A stretch of DNA of 16,991 nt, taken from assembly GCA_002439555.1 (NCBI GenBank), contig DJOC01000048.1, positions 6,984-23,974 on the forward strand, read 5' to 3'. The notes under the pieces were generated by a model that was given only the letters and a program-made list of their open reading frames with translations, had not been told where the DNA came from and searched no databases. Source of the stretch: Caryophanales bacterium UBA6448. GTDB taxonomy: Bacteria; Bacillota_I; Bacilli_A; RF39; UBA660. Shown here piece after piece: positions 1 through 6,999 of this stretch. Within the stretch, counting starts at the first letter, position 1. Every line of letters begins with the position of its first letter. A program made the position numbers and the translations under genes.

Positions 1-552
1 TTTACTTTAGTTGGAGCCACTACTAGAGCGGGAGACCTTACTTCGCCACTTCGTGATAGATTTGGTATTGTAAATAAACTTGAATATTATACTGATGATG
101 AACTTGCGGGTATTGTTAAAAGGACTAGTAAAGTTTTAGATATGCCAATCGAGGATGATGCAGCATTAGAACTTGCAAAAAGAGCAAGAAAAACGCCAAG
201 AATTGCTAATAGACTTTTCAAAAGAGTATCAGATTTTGCTTTAGTACTTGGTAATGGACATATAACTTTAGATATTACTAAAGATGCTTTAAAAAGATTA
301 AAAGTTGATGATTATGGACTTGATAGTATTGATATAGAATATTTAAAAAGTTTAATTGAAAAGTTTAATGGCGGACCTGTAGGTATTGAAACTATTGCAA
401 CATCTATTGGTGAAGAGGTATCTACAATCGAGGATGTAGTAGAACCATTTCTTTTACAAGAGGGTTTTATAAAAAGAACTAAAAGTGGTAGAGTGGCCAC
501 TGAAAAAAGTTATGATCACTTAAAGATTGATTATAATAAATCTTTATTTTAG
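1..552 (+). CDS. ruvB: Holliday junction branch migration ATPase RuvB, 3' part
   Basis: The frame is open from base 1 and gives the last 183 residues of RuvB; the family is usually about 330-340 residues, so the N-terminal half with Walker A and B lies outside the window. RuvB is the hexameric AAA+ motor that drives branch migration of Holliday junctions with RuvA in the cytoplasm. The visible part begins in the sensor 1 region (GATTRAGDLTSPLRDRFG), which includes the arginine finger. It continues with the sensor 2 helix (KTPRIANRLFKRVSDFA) and ends in the winged-helix DNA-binding domain (GGPVGIETIATSIGEE, then FIKRTKSGRVAT). The stop is followed after 12 bases by the mscS gene on the same strand, so the two may be co-transcribed. 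The identification is firm because several diagnostic RuvB motifs occur in order. Confidence 0.97.
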   Translation, partial: FTLVGATTRAGDLTSPLRDRFGIVNKLEYYTDDELAGIVKRTSKVLDMPIEDDAALELAKRARKTPRIANRLFKRVSDFALVLGNGHITLDITKDALKRLKVDDYGLDSIDIEYLKSLIEKFNGGPVGIETIATSIGEEVSTIEDVVEPFLLQEGFIKRTKSGRVATEKSYDHLKIDYNKSLF

Positions 553-564
553 AAAGGGTAAGTT

Positions 565-1350
565 ATGTTAGAACAAATAATAAGTATTATAGTAATACTT
601 TTAATCAGTTATGTAATAAATTTATTAATTGATAAGTTTATTAAAAAGGTTATGGATAAAAAGAATAATAAGAATTTAAAAACTATTTTAATATTTTTTG
701 ATAGACTTAAAACAGTTATAGTTTTTGGAATAGGTGTAACTCTTTGTTTATCAAAATTTAAAATGTTTAAATCACTTTCTGTTACATTACTTTCTGCCGT
801 TGGAATATTAACTACTATTTTAGGTTTAGCAGCCCAAGAGGCTCTTAAGAATCTATTTGGTAGTATTTCACTTTTATTTTCACATCCAATTGAGGTAGGA
901 GATAGAGTTCATATTTTAGAAAAAGATATTTCAGGCACCGTTTTAGAGGTATCAATGAGACATACTATTATCAAAGGTTATAATAATCAAAGATATATTA
1001 TTCCTAATAGTGTTTTAAATACATTAACAATTGAAAATTATGATTATAAAGAAAGTAAACATTGCTCATTTATGGAATATGGTATTTCTTATTCTGCAGA
1101 TTTAGATAAAGCAATAAAACTTGCAAAAGAGGAACTTAAAAAATTATATAAAGATGCCAATTATGATGTAAATGTTAAAGTAATAAGATGGGACTCTTCA
1201 GCAATTATAATTAGATGTTATGTATGGGGAAAAGATATTAGTGAAAGCTTTGAAAATAGTTGCAAATTAAATGAAAATTTAAAGAAAACATTTGATAAAA
1301 ATAATATTGAAATACCTTACAACTATATAAATGTTATTAATAAAAAATAA
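565..1350 (+). CDS. Small-conductance mechanosensitive channel, MscS family
   Basis: A 261-residue membrane protein preceded by AGAAAGGG about six bases before the ATG. Hydrophobic segments lie near residues 3-25, 50-63 and 70-106. The third carries the MscS pore pattern: a Gly/Ala-rich stretch (VGILTTILGLAAQEALKN, from about residue 79), then SISLLFSHPIEVGDRV, which leads into the beta domain. IIPNSVL at about 145-151 is the usual cytoplasmic beta-domain signature. Channels of this family open under membrane tension and release solutes during hypo-osmotic shock. The size fits the short, three-helix MscS class. It follows ruvB by 12 bases and is followed by a 93-base gap holding the promoter of the next operon, so it belongs to the upstream unit. 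The family assignment is secure; the exact subtype is not. Confidence 0.9.
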   Translation: MLEQIISIIVILLISYVINLLIDKFIKKVMDKKNNKNLKTILIFFDRLKTVIVFGIGVTLCLSKFKMFKSLSVTLLSAVGILTTILGLAAQEALKNLFGSISLLFSHPIEVGDRVHILEKDISGTVLEVSMRHTIIKGYNNQRYIIPNSVLNTLTIENYDYKESKHCSFMEYGISYSADLDKAIKLAKEELKKLYKDANYDVNVKVIRWDSSAIIIRCYVWGKDISESFENSCKLNENLKKTFDKNNIEIPYNYINVINKK

Positions 1351-1394
1351 ATTCGTTGTAGTTTGTTTATCTAGATTTTTTCAAGGCAAACAAA

Positions 1395-1423
1395 TTGCAA
1401 TTAAAAAATTGCTATGATATAAT
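1395..1423 (+). promoter_or_regulatory. Promoter of the seven-gene SipW/AAA+ operon
   Basis: TTGCAA (1395-1400), a 17-base spacer, then TATAAT (1418-1423), with an extended -10 TG at 1415-1416. It is a near-consensus sigma-A type promoter. The predicted start of transcription near 1430 leaves a leader of only about 14 bases, just enough for the ribosome binding site GTGAAGG. It is the only good promoter I see before the tightly packed genes from 1444 to 7593. Confidence 0.75.
1397..1412. repeat. Perfect inverted repeat inside the operon promoter
   Basis: GCAATT (1397-1402), a four-base AAAA loop, then AATTGC (1407-1412). The dyad overlaps the -35 box and the spacer of the promoter, the usual place for a repressor operator. 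In such AT-rich DNA a 6+6 dyad can arise by chance, so an operator role is only a suggestion. No regulator gene is present nearby. Confidence 0.4.
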
Positions 1424-1443
1424 TATTAGGGTGAAGGTAGTAA

Positions 1444-1887
1444 ATGAAAAAAGTAATTTTAAGGGTGTTTCTTATAATATATATATTGTTTATCGTATTA
1501 ACTACTTTTCTTTTATTAAAACAAAATGAATATAAAGTTTCAATCATTAAAAGTAAAAGTGTTTTTGTTTTAAATAATGATTTATACGTATCCAAACTTA
1601 AAAATAAATACGAAGTTAATGATGGAATCTATTATGCAGATAAGCGTGGTAAAATATGTAATTCAAAAATTATAGCAATAAATAATAGCAATTATATACT
1701 AGATAATAATGAAAGCATTACTAAAAAAAATATTATTGGAACTAAAGATTATTTTAAACTACCTTTAATTGGATTACTATATAAAGTGTTTACTATGAAA
1801 TATGTATATTTATTAGTGGTTATTTTGCCTATATTTATTTGCTTTATTTATGAGATATACCAAATAATAAAAGAAATTAAAAGGTAA
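1444..1887 (+). CDS. Signal peptidase I-like membrane protein lacking catalytic His (probable pseudoenzyme)
   Basis: A 147-residue protein with hydrophobic segments at about 4-26 and 118-142 and a small extracytoplasmic domain between them, the SipW-type topology. Aligned by eye with the active peptidase encoded at 6430-6993, it keeps the skeleton: NNDLYVSK against NIGDMVITK, YEVNDGIYYADKRGKI against LKVNDDAIYMG...GKI, and a similar C-terminal helix ending YEIYQII. The residue matching catalytic His100 is Ser74 (CNSKI against VTHQI). The SMVP motif becomes SKSV, although a Ser (37) aligns without gaps, and the G-N-N-D-x-x-D-P box is missing. It is therefore probably inactive as a protease and may act as a partner or chaperone of the real peptidase. 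It is the first gene of the operon, 3 bases before the next. Homology is inferred by eye. Confidence 0.55.
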   Translation: MKKVILRVFLIIYILFIVLTTFLLLKQNEYKVSIIKSKSVFVLNNDLYVSKLKNKYEVNDGIYYADKRGKICNSKIIAINNSNYILDNNESITKKNIIGTKDYFKLPLIGLLYKVFTMKYVYLLVVILPIFICFIYEIYQIIKEIKR

Positions 1888-1890
1888 AAA

Positions 1891-2796
1891 ATGAAAAAGA
1901 AAATAGTTTACATAGTTTTTGCTTTAATACTCATTATTGTTTTTTGTAATTCCTCTTTTGGAAGATATGTATATTATAAAATTAAAGATAGTTATTTAGC
2001 CTCAAAAAAATTTTATTTTAACAGTGATAAACTTACCTCTAATCATCGAGAATATGTTATAAATAATTGGTCTGGTGTTGATACATATCAATTTTTAATA
2101 GGCTTAAATAGTAGCAAAAATAATTATGAACATGCAAATAGTGATATAAATTATGAAATATCTTATACGTGTTCAGATAATGCTAATTGCTCTATCAGTA
2201 AAAATGAGGGTACAATATATGAAAGTAGTTCAAATGATAGTTTCGTAGCCACAATTGCTCCATCAGTTGCTCTTAAAAATAATGATGAAATTTGGGTGGA
2301 TATTGAAGCAAAAAGTACATATCCGTATAAAAAAACTTTAGGAGCAAAATTCATTTTAAAAGTTGGAATACCAGGAATATCTTATGAAATAAAGGATGAA
2401 AAAAATAGTCCATATTTTAATTTAAGTGTTACAAATACAACTAATTATTATCTAGTAAAAGAGGCATTTGGTAACTATAATATTGATGATAGAATTGATT
2501 ATCAAACTTATGAGTCTCTTTCAGAAAATGATAAGAGTAAGTGTGCTCTTCCTCTTATTAAATTAGAATTTGATCCTAAAGAGGTAATTCTTGATTTAAC
2601 ATCTAGTGCATTTTTAAATAAAGAAGATTATACCGTAACTACAATTGATGGATATGAATATATAAATAGTATTAGTTTTAGAATTAATTTGGAGGCTAGT
2701 GAAGTAGTAAAGTTTTATAAAGCAAATACAAGCAAAGATTATACTTATCCATTAGTTAATGAAAATTCAATAGTGGATTTTAGTTATAGTCAATAA
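1891..2796 (+). CDS. Membrane-anchored, secreted beta-rich protein of the TasA-like locus
   Basis: A 301-residue protein with one N-terminal hydrophobic segment (about residues 5-19) followed by SSFGRYVYYK, then an extracytoplasmic part rich in Thr, Ser, Asn and aromatic residues. The exported part looks like two beta-sandwich domains. The first spans about 45-158 and has a close Cys pair (C94, C100) suited to a disulfide. The second spans about 163-300 and starts at PGISYEIKDEKNSPYFNLSV. I recognise no named family, though similar proteins (a FYFNSD motif after the membrane segment, a DYTYP motif near the end) seem from memory to recur in comparable loci of gut Bacillota. It starts 3 bases after the pseudo-peptidase, with AAAAGG as ribosome binding site. 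A structural or accessory role in the surface fibre is inferred from context only. Confidence 0.6.
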   Translation: MKKKIVYIVFALILIIVFCNSSFGRYVYYKIKDSYLASKKFYFNSDKLTSNHREYVINNWSGVDTYQFLIGLNSSKNNYEHANSDINYEISYTCSDNANCSISKNEGTIYESSSNDSFVATIAPSVALKNNDEIWVDIEAKSTYPYKKTLGAKFILKVGIPGISYEIKDEKNSPYFNLSVTNTTNYYLVKEAFGNYNIDDRIDYQTYESLSENDKSKCALPLIKLEFDPKEVILDLTSSAFLNKEDYTVTTIDGYEYINSISFRINLEASEVVKFYKANTSKDYTYPLVNENSIVDFSYSQ

Positions 2797-2805
2797 AGGA
2801 GTAAT

Positions 2806-3753
2806 ATGAGCAGTACAGAGAAATATTTTAAATTTTTTAAAAATTTTATAAGAGATTATTCAAAATTAGTTTTGTCATCATTTTATAAAAGTAGTCTTAT
2901 TAAAGATTTGGTGGCGGAATATATAAATATTAGATACTATAATTTATATGAACAAAAACATAAAAGTAATTCTAAAAATTTACAATACTATTTAGAACTT
3001 AAATGTAAAGAATTAATAAATGTCTATGATAAAGATTTAGTAAGTAAATCACTTTATTTTATTTGGTATATAACTTATTTAGATAATATAAATAAATGTG
3101 ATAATATTAATGATTTAATTGAAAATATTATTACTAGTAGAGAAAAGATTCTTTCTCTTAACGATGATATTAAAAAAGAGTTAAGTGATTTAATTAAAAC
3201 TTTTGTTAAACAAAAAGAAGAATTTTTTATGACATTTGAATCTAAAGAATTTATCTTAAATGATGAAAAGACTAGTAATAGAAAAGTATTTATCGAAACT
3301 ATAAATTATAATATTAAATTTCCTAAAATTTATAGTACATATTCAATAAATAAAGTTTTTAAAAGTGATATTATAAATGAAAATATAAATTTTATATTAT
3401 ATAATATGGTAGCAAATAGAATATTAGAAAATGTAATTTACTTTATTTATGATATTTATTTTATAGTTTCTTTTCCAATATCAATAATAGAGAAAAAGGA
3501 TAAGTTAAATAGATTATTTGAAATTATTGATAATGATGTGATTAAAAATAATATTGTTATAAATATAAAATATGCAGATTATATAAAAAATAAGGAATTA
3601 TTTAATGAATATATTTCTTTAGGTTATAATTTATCATTGGAACTTGATGAGACTTTTGAATATACAGAGAAAAATTTAATATGGTTATCAGCATTTAAAT
3701 ATGTTTTAGGAAATAGTGAATTGATACCACAGGACAAGTTAATTGAAAGGTAG
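2806..3753 (+). CDS. Cytoplasmic protein of unknown function with possible degenerate EAL-like C-terminal half
   Basis: A 315-residue protein with no signal peptide or clear membrane helix, preceded by AAAGGAG four bases before the ATG. The N-terminal half (1-150) is predicted helical and Lys/Asn-rich. The C-terminal half (about 174-305) has the layout of an EAL-domain alpha/beta barrel: a helix around NFILYNMVANRILENVI, a strand IVINIKYADY, a helix ending EYISLGY, a strand NLSLELDETFE, then LIWLSAFKYV. In true EAL proteins these positions read vNvS, G(F/V)ximlDDFG and L..L..d.iKi. The E-A-L signature and DDFG metal ligands are absent, so it would not cut c-di-GMP; it could bind a nucleotide or only keep the fold. 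It lies in the operon just before the AAA+ gene. The fold guess is weak; the gene itself is certain. Confidence 0.5.
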   Translation: MSSTEKYFKFFKNFIRDYSKLVLSSFYKSSLIKDLVAEYINIRYYNLYEQKHKSNSKNLQYYLELKCKELINVYDKDLVSKSLYFIWYITYLDNINKCDNINDLIENIITSREKILSLNDDIKKELSDLIKTFVKQKEEFFMTFESKEFILNDEKTSNRKVFIETINYNIKFPKIYSTYSINKVFKSDIINENINFILYNMVANRILENVIYFIYDIYFIVSFPISIIEKKDKLNRLFEIIDNDVIKNNIVINIKYADYIKNKELFNEYISLGYNLSLELDETFEYTEKNLIWLSAFKYVLGNSELIPQDKLIER

Positions 3754-3759
3754 GGTAGT

Positions 3760-5283
3760 ATGGATACATTTTTTAGATTCTTATATGAAATTTTAAATCA
3801 ATTTTTTTCAGGAATAATTATGGTACTTAAATCAATTTATTTAGGTATAATTAATATGTTTAATATTCCTGAATATGTTAAAATTATAAATTTTTATAAA
3901 GACGATTTTAATGCACCAGAGTGGATTTTAGTTGTTATATCAATTGTAAGTTTACTTGTTATTGTCGCATTTATTTTTGCTTTTATATATTTCTTAATAA
4001 GAAAATATATTAGATTTAGAAAAACTATTGTTGAGCAAGAATCACTCCTTGAGGAAGTTGCTTCCCTTAATAAGCAAGTAGCAAGTTTAATGGAAGAAAA
4101 AGAGAGTATTTTAGCAATGAAAGTATCTCATTTAGGATTAAAACCAAATGAAGAAGAAACCGAAGAAAATGTCGAAGCAGAAAAGAAAGATACTGATGTT
4201 ACAAAAAGTAGATTCCCTAAACTTACCGCAGTTGATATTGAATATGCAAATTACAAAATTAAAAATTATGGAAATGCTTTCACTTTAGAGGATTTAGTTT
4301 CTGATTTCCGTAACTTTGCCGCTTCACAGTTAAAACTATATTATAAACCAGAAATGATAAGATTATTTATATCTTCACTTGCCTCAACTAAACTTGTAAT
4401 TTTGCAAGGTATTTCGGGAACAGGTAAAACATCACTTGCTTATGCCTGGGGAAAATTTTTAAAACACGATTCTTGTGTTGCCTCAGTTCAACCATCTTGG
4501 CGTGATCGTACTGAACTTTTTGGCTATTTTAATGAGTTTACCAAGAAATTTAATGAAACTGATGTTTTAAGAGAACTTTATGTTGCAGGTTATACAGATG
4601 ATATTTATACAGTAATCTTAGATGAAATGAATATTTCCAGAGTAGAGTATTATTTTGCCGAAATGTTATCTATTTTGGAAATGCCTAACAAAGATGAATG
4701 GATAGTTGAACTTGTTTCATCATCTTGGGCTGATGATCCTAAAAATATTGTTGATGGTAAACTTAAAATACCTGCGAATGTATGGTATATAGGAACAATC
4801 AACAACGATGATTCAACATTTATGGTAACTGATAAAGTATATGACCGTGCTATGCCAATTGATATAAATGATAAGGGTGAGGTTTTTGAACCGGTGGATA
4901 CACCTGCAAAAGATATTAATTATACTTATTTAGATTCTTTATTTAAGGATGCTATGGAAAATCATCCCGTAAGTGAGGATACATTAAATAAAATAAATGA
5001 AATGGATGATTATGTAATAAAACATTTTCGTATTGCCTTTGGTAATCGTATTGTTGCTCATATGAAAAAATTTGTCCCAGTATATGTTGGCTGTGGTGGT
5101 GATGAAGTTAATGGCGTAGATTACTTTATAGCAAGAAAAATTCTCCGTAAATTTGAACAATTAAATATTTCCTATATTAGGGATGAAATTGATGGATTTA
5201 TTGAATTTTTGGATAAGACATTTGGCAAAGGTAAAATGAAGGAATGTGAAGAATATTTATTAAGACTTAAGAAACTAACTTAA
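3760..5283 (+). CDS. Membrane-tethered McrB-like AAA+ ATPase with coiled coil
   Basis: A 507-residue protein in three parts. Residues 1-85 are hydrophobic: an amphipathic or membrane stretch at about 12-33 and a strong transmembrane helix at 54-80, followed by RKYIRFRK, which places the rest in the cytoplasm. Residues 87-122 form a heptad-like coiled coil. From about 170 comes a McrB-type AAA+ domain: Walker A GISGTGKTS (217-225), the WRDRTELFGYFN region (247-258), Walker B VILDEMN (285-291), sensor 1 WYIGTINNDD (342-351) and the arginine VYDRA (R363). McrB enzymes are usually soluble GTPases of restriction systems with an MNTADRS motif; here that site reads INNDDST, so nucleotide choice may differ. 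The DUF2357 partner follows 12 bases later. Sitting between secretion genes, it probably powers or controls assembly of the surface structure; this is inference. Confidence 0.85.
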   Translation: MDTFFRFLYEILNQFFSGIIMVLKSIYLGIINMFNIPEYVKIINFYKDDFNAPEWILVVISIVSLLVIVAFIFAFIYFLIRKYIRFRKTIVEQESLLEEVASLNKQVASLMEEKESILAMKVSHLGLKPNEEETEENVEAEKKDTDVTKSRFPKLTAVDIEYANYKIKNYGNAFTLEDLVSDFRNFAASQLKLYYKPEMIRLFISSLASTKLVILQGISGTGKTSLAYAWGKFLKHDSCVASVQPSWRDRTELFGYFNEFTKKFNETDVLRELYVAGYTDDIYTVILDEMNISRVEYYFAEMLSILEMPNKDEWIVELVSSSWADDPKNIVDGKLKIPANVWYIGTINNDDSTFMVTDKVYDRAMPIDINDKGEVFEPVDTPAKDINYTYLDSLFKDAMENHPVSEDTLNKINEMDDYVIKHFRIAFGNRIVAHMKKFVPVYVGCGGDEVNGVDYFIARKILRKFEQLNISYIRDEIDGFIEFLDKTFGKGKMKECEEYLLRLKKLT

Positions 5284-5295
5284 TAGGAGGTAAAA

Positions 5296-6420
5296 ATGAA
5301 TGAACTTGATATTATAAATCTTTATAATAATGAAACAAATAAACATTTAGAAAATTTTAATGAAAAAATTAATTCTAATTTAAAAGTATCTACATCCTTT
5401 GATAAAACTGAAAATGATGTACAGTGGCTCGATATTATGGAAGATACAATAAGATATTTAGATAATATTTTAAGAAATCCTAATAGATTTATTATTAATG
5501 AAGAAGATATTGTTAAAGTTGAACTTGCTCGTAGAGTAACTGTAGAAAGCATTAAACATTTATCCAAAAATACTAATTTAATTCAAGATATTGATAAAAA
5601 AACGGGTGATGTTAGACCTTCGAAAATTCTTAACATTAATAAAGAAGAAAGTTTTAATACTTATGAAAATAGATTTATATATTCTCTTATTAAAAATATG
5701 CAATTTTATATAAATAGAAAGAAAAAAAATATTATGGAGGATTCCTCAAGTTCAAAAGAATTTAAACAATTTGAATATAATGCAAATTCAAAAATGGGCA
5801 AAGAAAACATAGATTTGTCATTAGTTATTAATTCTAAAATTGATGATAGTAAGAAAAATCGTGATGAAGATGGACTAACTATTAAACAGAGAATTGAAAG
5901 GTTAGAACTTCAGATAAGCGATTTAACGTGTACGGCTGTTTATCAAAATATTGATAAAATGCATATATCTTTAGTTACCTCTCCGATTAAAAAGACAAAT
6001 GTTATTTTAAAAAATGTTAATTTCCAATATGCTGTTAAATTATGGAATTATATGCAAGAACATTTTGATGATTCAGTTAGTAAGAAAAAAGGTAAAAATG
6101 ATTATGAAGATAATAGTATAACTAAAAAAATGATGGATGAATCATTTTACTTAGATTATTTAGTGTTAAATACAATTGATAATGCTGGGAAAGTAAAAGA
6201 AAAAGATACTAAAGAGTTATCCGAAGCTATTGTAGATAATATGCTTGAAAAAGTAATAAATTTAGATTCAAATATTAGTAAAGAAGATTTACAAAAATTA
6301 ATTGAATCAAAATATCAAGTTATAAAATATAAAATAGTTGTAAATGAATCACAAATAGAAAAAATATTTTCTAAATATATTGATAAATATTTAGATAAAA
6401 TTGAAAGAATAAAAATGTAG
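5296..6420 (+). CDS. DUF2357 / McrC N-terminal-like partner of the AAA+ ATPase
   Basis: A 374-residue soluble protein with a strong ribosome binding site (AGGAGGT, four bases before the ATG). The best landmark is SFNTYENRFIYSLIKNMQFYI at residues 119-139, the N-x-Y-E-N-R-F helix typical of DUF2357 proteins, which pair with McrB-like ATPases. A second DUF2357-like stretch is TNVILKNVNFQYAVKLW at 234-250. In classical McrBC the partner McrC carries a C-terminal PD-(D/E)xK nuclease; here the C-terminal 120 residues are Lys/Asp-rich helices in which I find no such catalytic pattern. In known systems the McrC N-terminal part stimulates nucleotide hydrolysis by the McrB ring. A similar stimulatory or coupling role with the preceding protein is likely, without DNA cleavage. 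The family call is by eye. Confidence 0.65.
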   Translation: MNELDIINLYNNETNKHLENFNEKINSNLKVSTSFDKTENDVQWLDIMEDTIRYLDNILRNPNRFIINEEDIVKVELARRVTVESIKHLSKNTNLIQDIDKKTGDVRPSKILNINKEESFNTYENRFIYSLIKNMQFYINRKKKNIMEDSSSSKEFKQFEYNANSKMGKENIDLSLVINSKIDDSKKNRDEDGLTIKQRIERLELQISDLTCTAVYQNIDKMHISLVTSPIKKTNVILKNVNFQYAVKLWNYMQEHFDDSVSKKKGKNDYEDNSITKKMMDESFYLDYLVLNTIDNAGKVKEKDTKELSEAIVDNMLEKVINLDSNISKEDLQKLIESKYQVIKYKIVVNESQIEKIFSKYIDKYLDKIERIKM

Positions 6421-6424
6421 GTGG
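6419..6424 (+). promoter_or_regulatory. Ribosome binding site that sets a TTG start for the signal peptidase
   Basis: AGGTGG overlaps the TAG stop of the upstream gene and lies five bases before TTG at 6430. A GTG at 6421 is in the same frame but falls inside this site and has no Shine-Dalgarno sequence of its own upstream. The TTG is therefore the better start, shortening the protein by three residues and coupling its translation to termination of the upstream gene. Confidence 0.65.
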
Positions 6425-6429
6425 TAAAG

Positions 6430-6993
6430 TTGATAGAAAAAATTAAAAATAATAAATTTATTAATATATTTATAAAAATTATCAAGGCTATAGTAACTTT
6501 GTTTATAATATTTGTTGTAAGTATTATATTTATTCAAAGAATTTCTGATAATAAAATCACTTTAGGAGGAATAGGAATTTACACTATAATTACTCCTTCG
6601 ATGGTTCCAAAATATAATATTGGTGATATGGTTATTACAAAAAAAGTAGAACCTAGCAGTTTGAAAGTTAATGATGATGCAATTTATATGGGTGAAAAAG
6701 ATGATTTTAAGGGAAAAATTGTAACTCACCAAATAATTGATATTGAAACAAAAGATGGAAAATTATATTTTCATACAAAAGGTATTAATAATGATTTAGA
6801 GGATCCTCTTGTATCAGAAAATCAAATAATGGGAAAAGTTATATATAAAAGTATTATATTAAGTTTTATTAGTAAAATAGTTAATAATTCTTATGGATTT
6901 TATTTTGTAATCTTTATACCTTTTGCAATACTTGTTGCAATGGAAATAATTGATATAATCGAGGATAAAAAAGATAGAAAAAATGATGAGTAG
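6430..6993 (+). CDS. sipW: Signal peptidase I, SipW (ER-type, Ser-His) family
   Basis: A 187-residue membrane peptidase from the TTG start. A hydrophobic segment at about 12-35 is followed by the catalytic box TIITPSMVP (nucleophile Ser57), then NIGDMVITK, the box GKIVTHQI (His100 as general base, where bacterial LepB has Lys), and HTKGINNDLEDP, matching the conserved G-x-x-N-x-x-x-D-P box. A C-terminal transmembrane helix spans about 153-176. The Ser-His pair defines the SipW/ER-type branch, which in Bacillus cleaves TasA-like precursors. Here likely substrates lie next to it: the gene at 7000 and those at 7621-8190 and 9005, whose signal regions end in FAWF, YAKY and YAWF. It is the sixth gene of the operon, with a degenerate relative as the first. 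Function is well supported; the substrates are inferred. Confidence 0.9.
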   Translation: MIEKIKNNKFINIFIKIIKAIVTLFIIFVVSIIFIQRISDNKITLGGIGIYTIITPSMVPKYNIGDMVITKKVEPSSLKVNDDAIYMGEKDDFKGKIVTHQIIDIETKDGKLYFHTKGINNDLEDPLVSENQIMGKVIYKSIILSFISKIVNNSYGFYFVIFIPFAILVAMEIIDIIEDKKDRKNDE

Positions 6994-6999
6994 GTTAAC

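Noticed and set aside
1362..1394. Inverted repeat TTTGTTT / AAACAAA downstream of the mscS gene as a terminator
   Set aside because: The stem is seven mostly A-T pairs with a 19-base loop and has no T-tract after it, so it is too weak to call a terminator.
3760..6420. A McrBC restriction (anti-phage) system
   Set aside because: The ATPase is membrane-anchored, its partner shows no nuclease motif, no methylated-DNA recognition domain is seen, and the genes are locked in an operon with a SipW-type peptidase and a TasA-like gene.
6421..6429. GTG at 6421 as start of the signal peptidase
   Set aside because: It lies within the best ribosome binding site and has no other one upstream; TTG at 6430 is better spaced.
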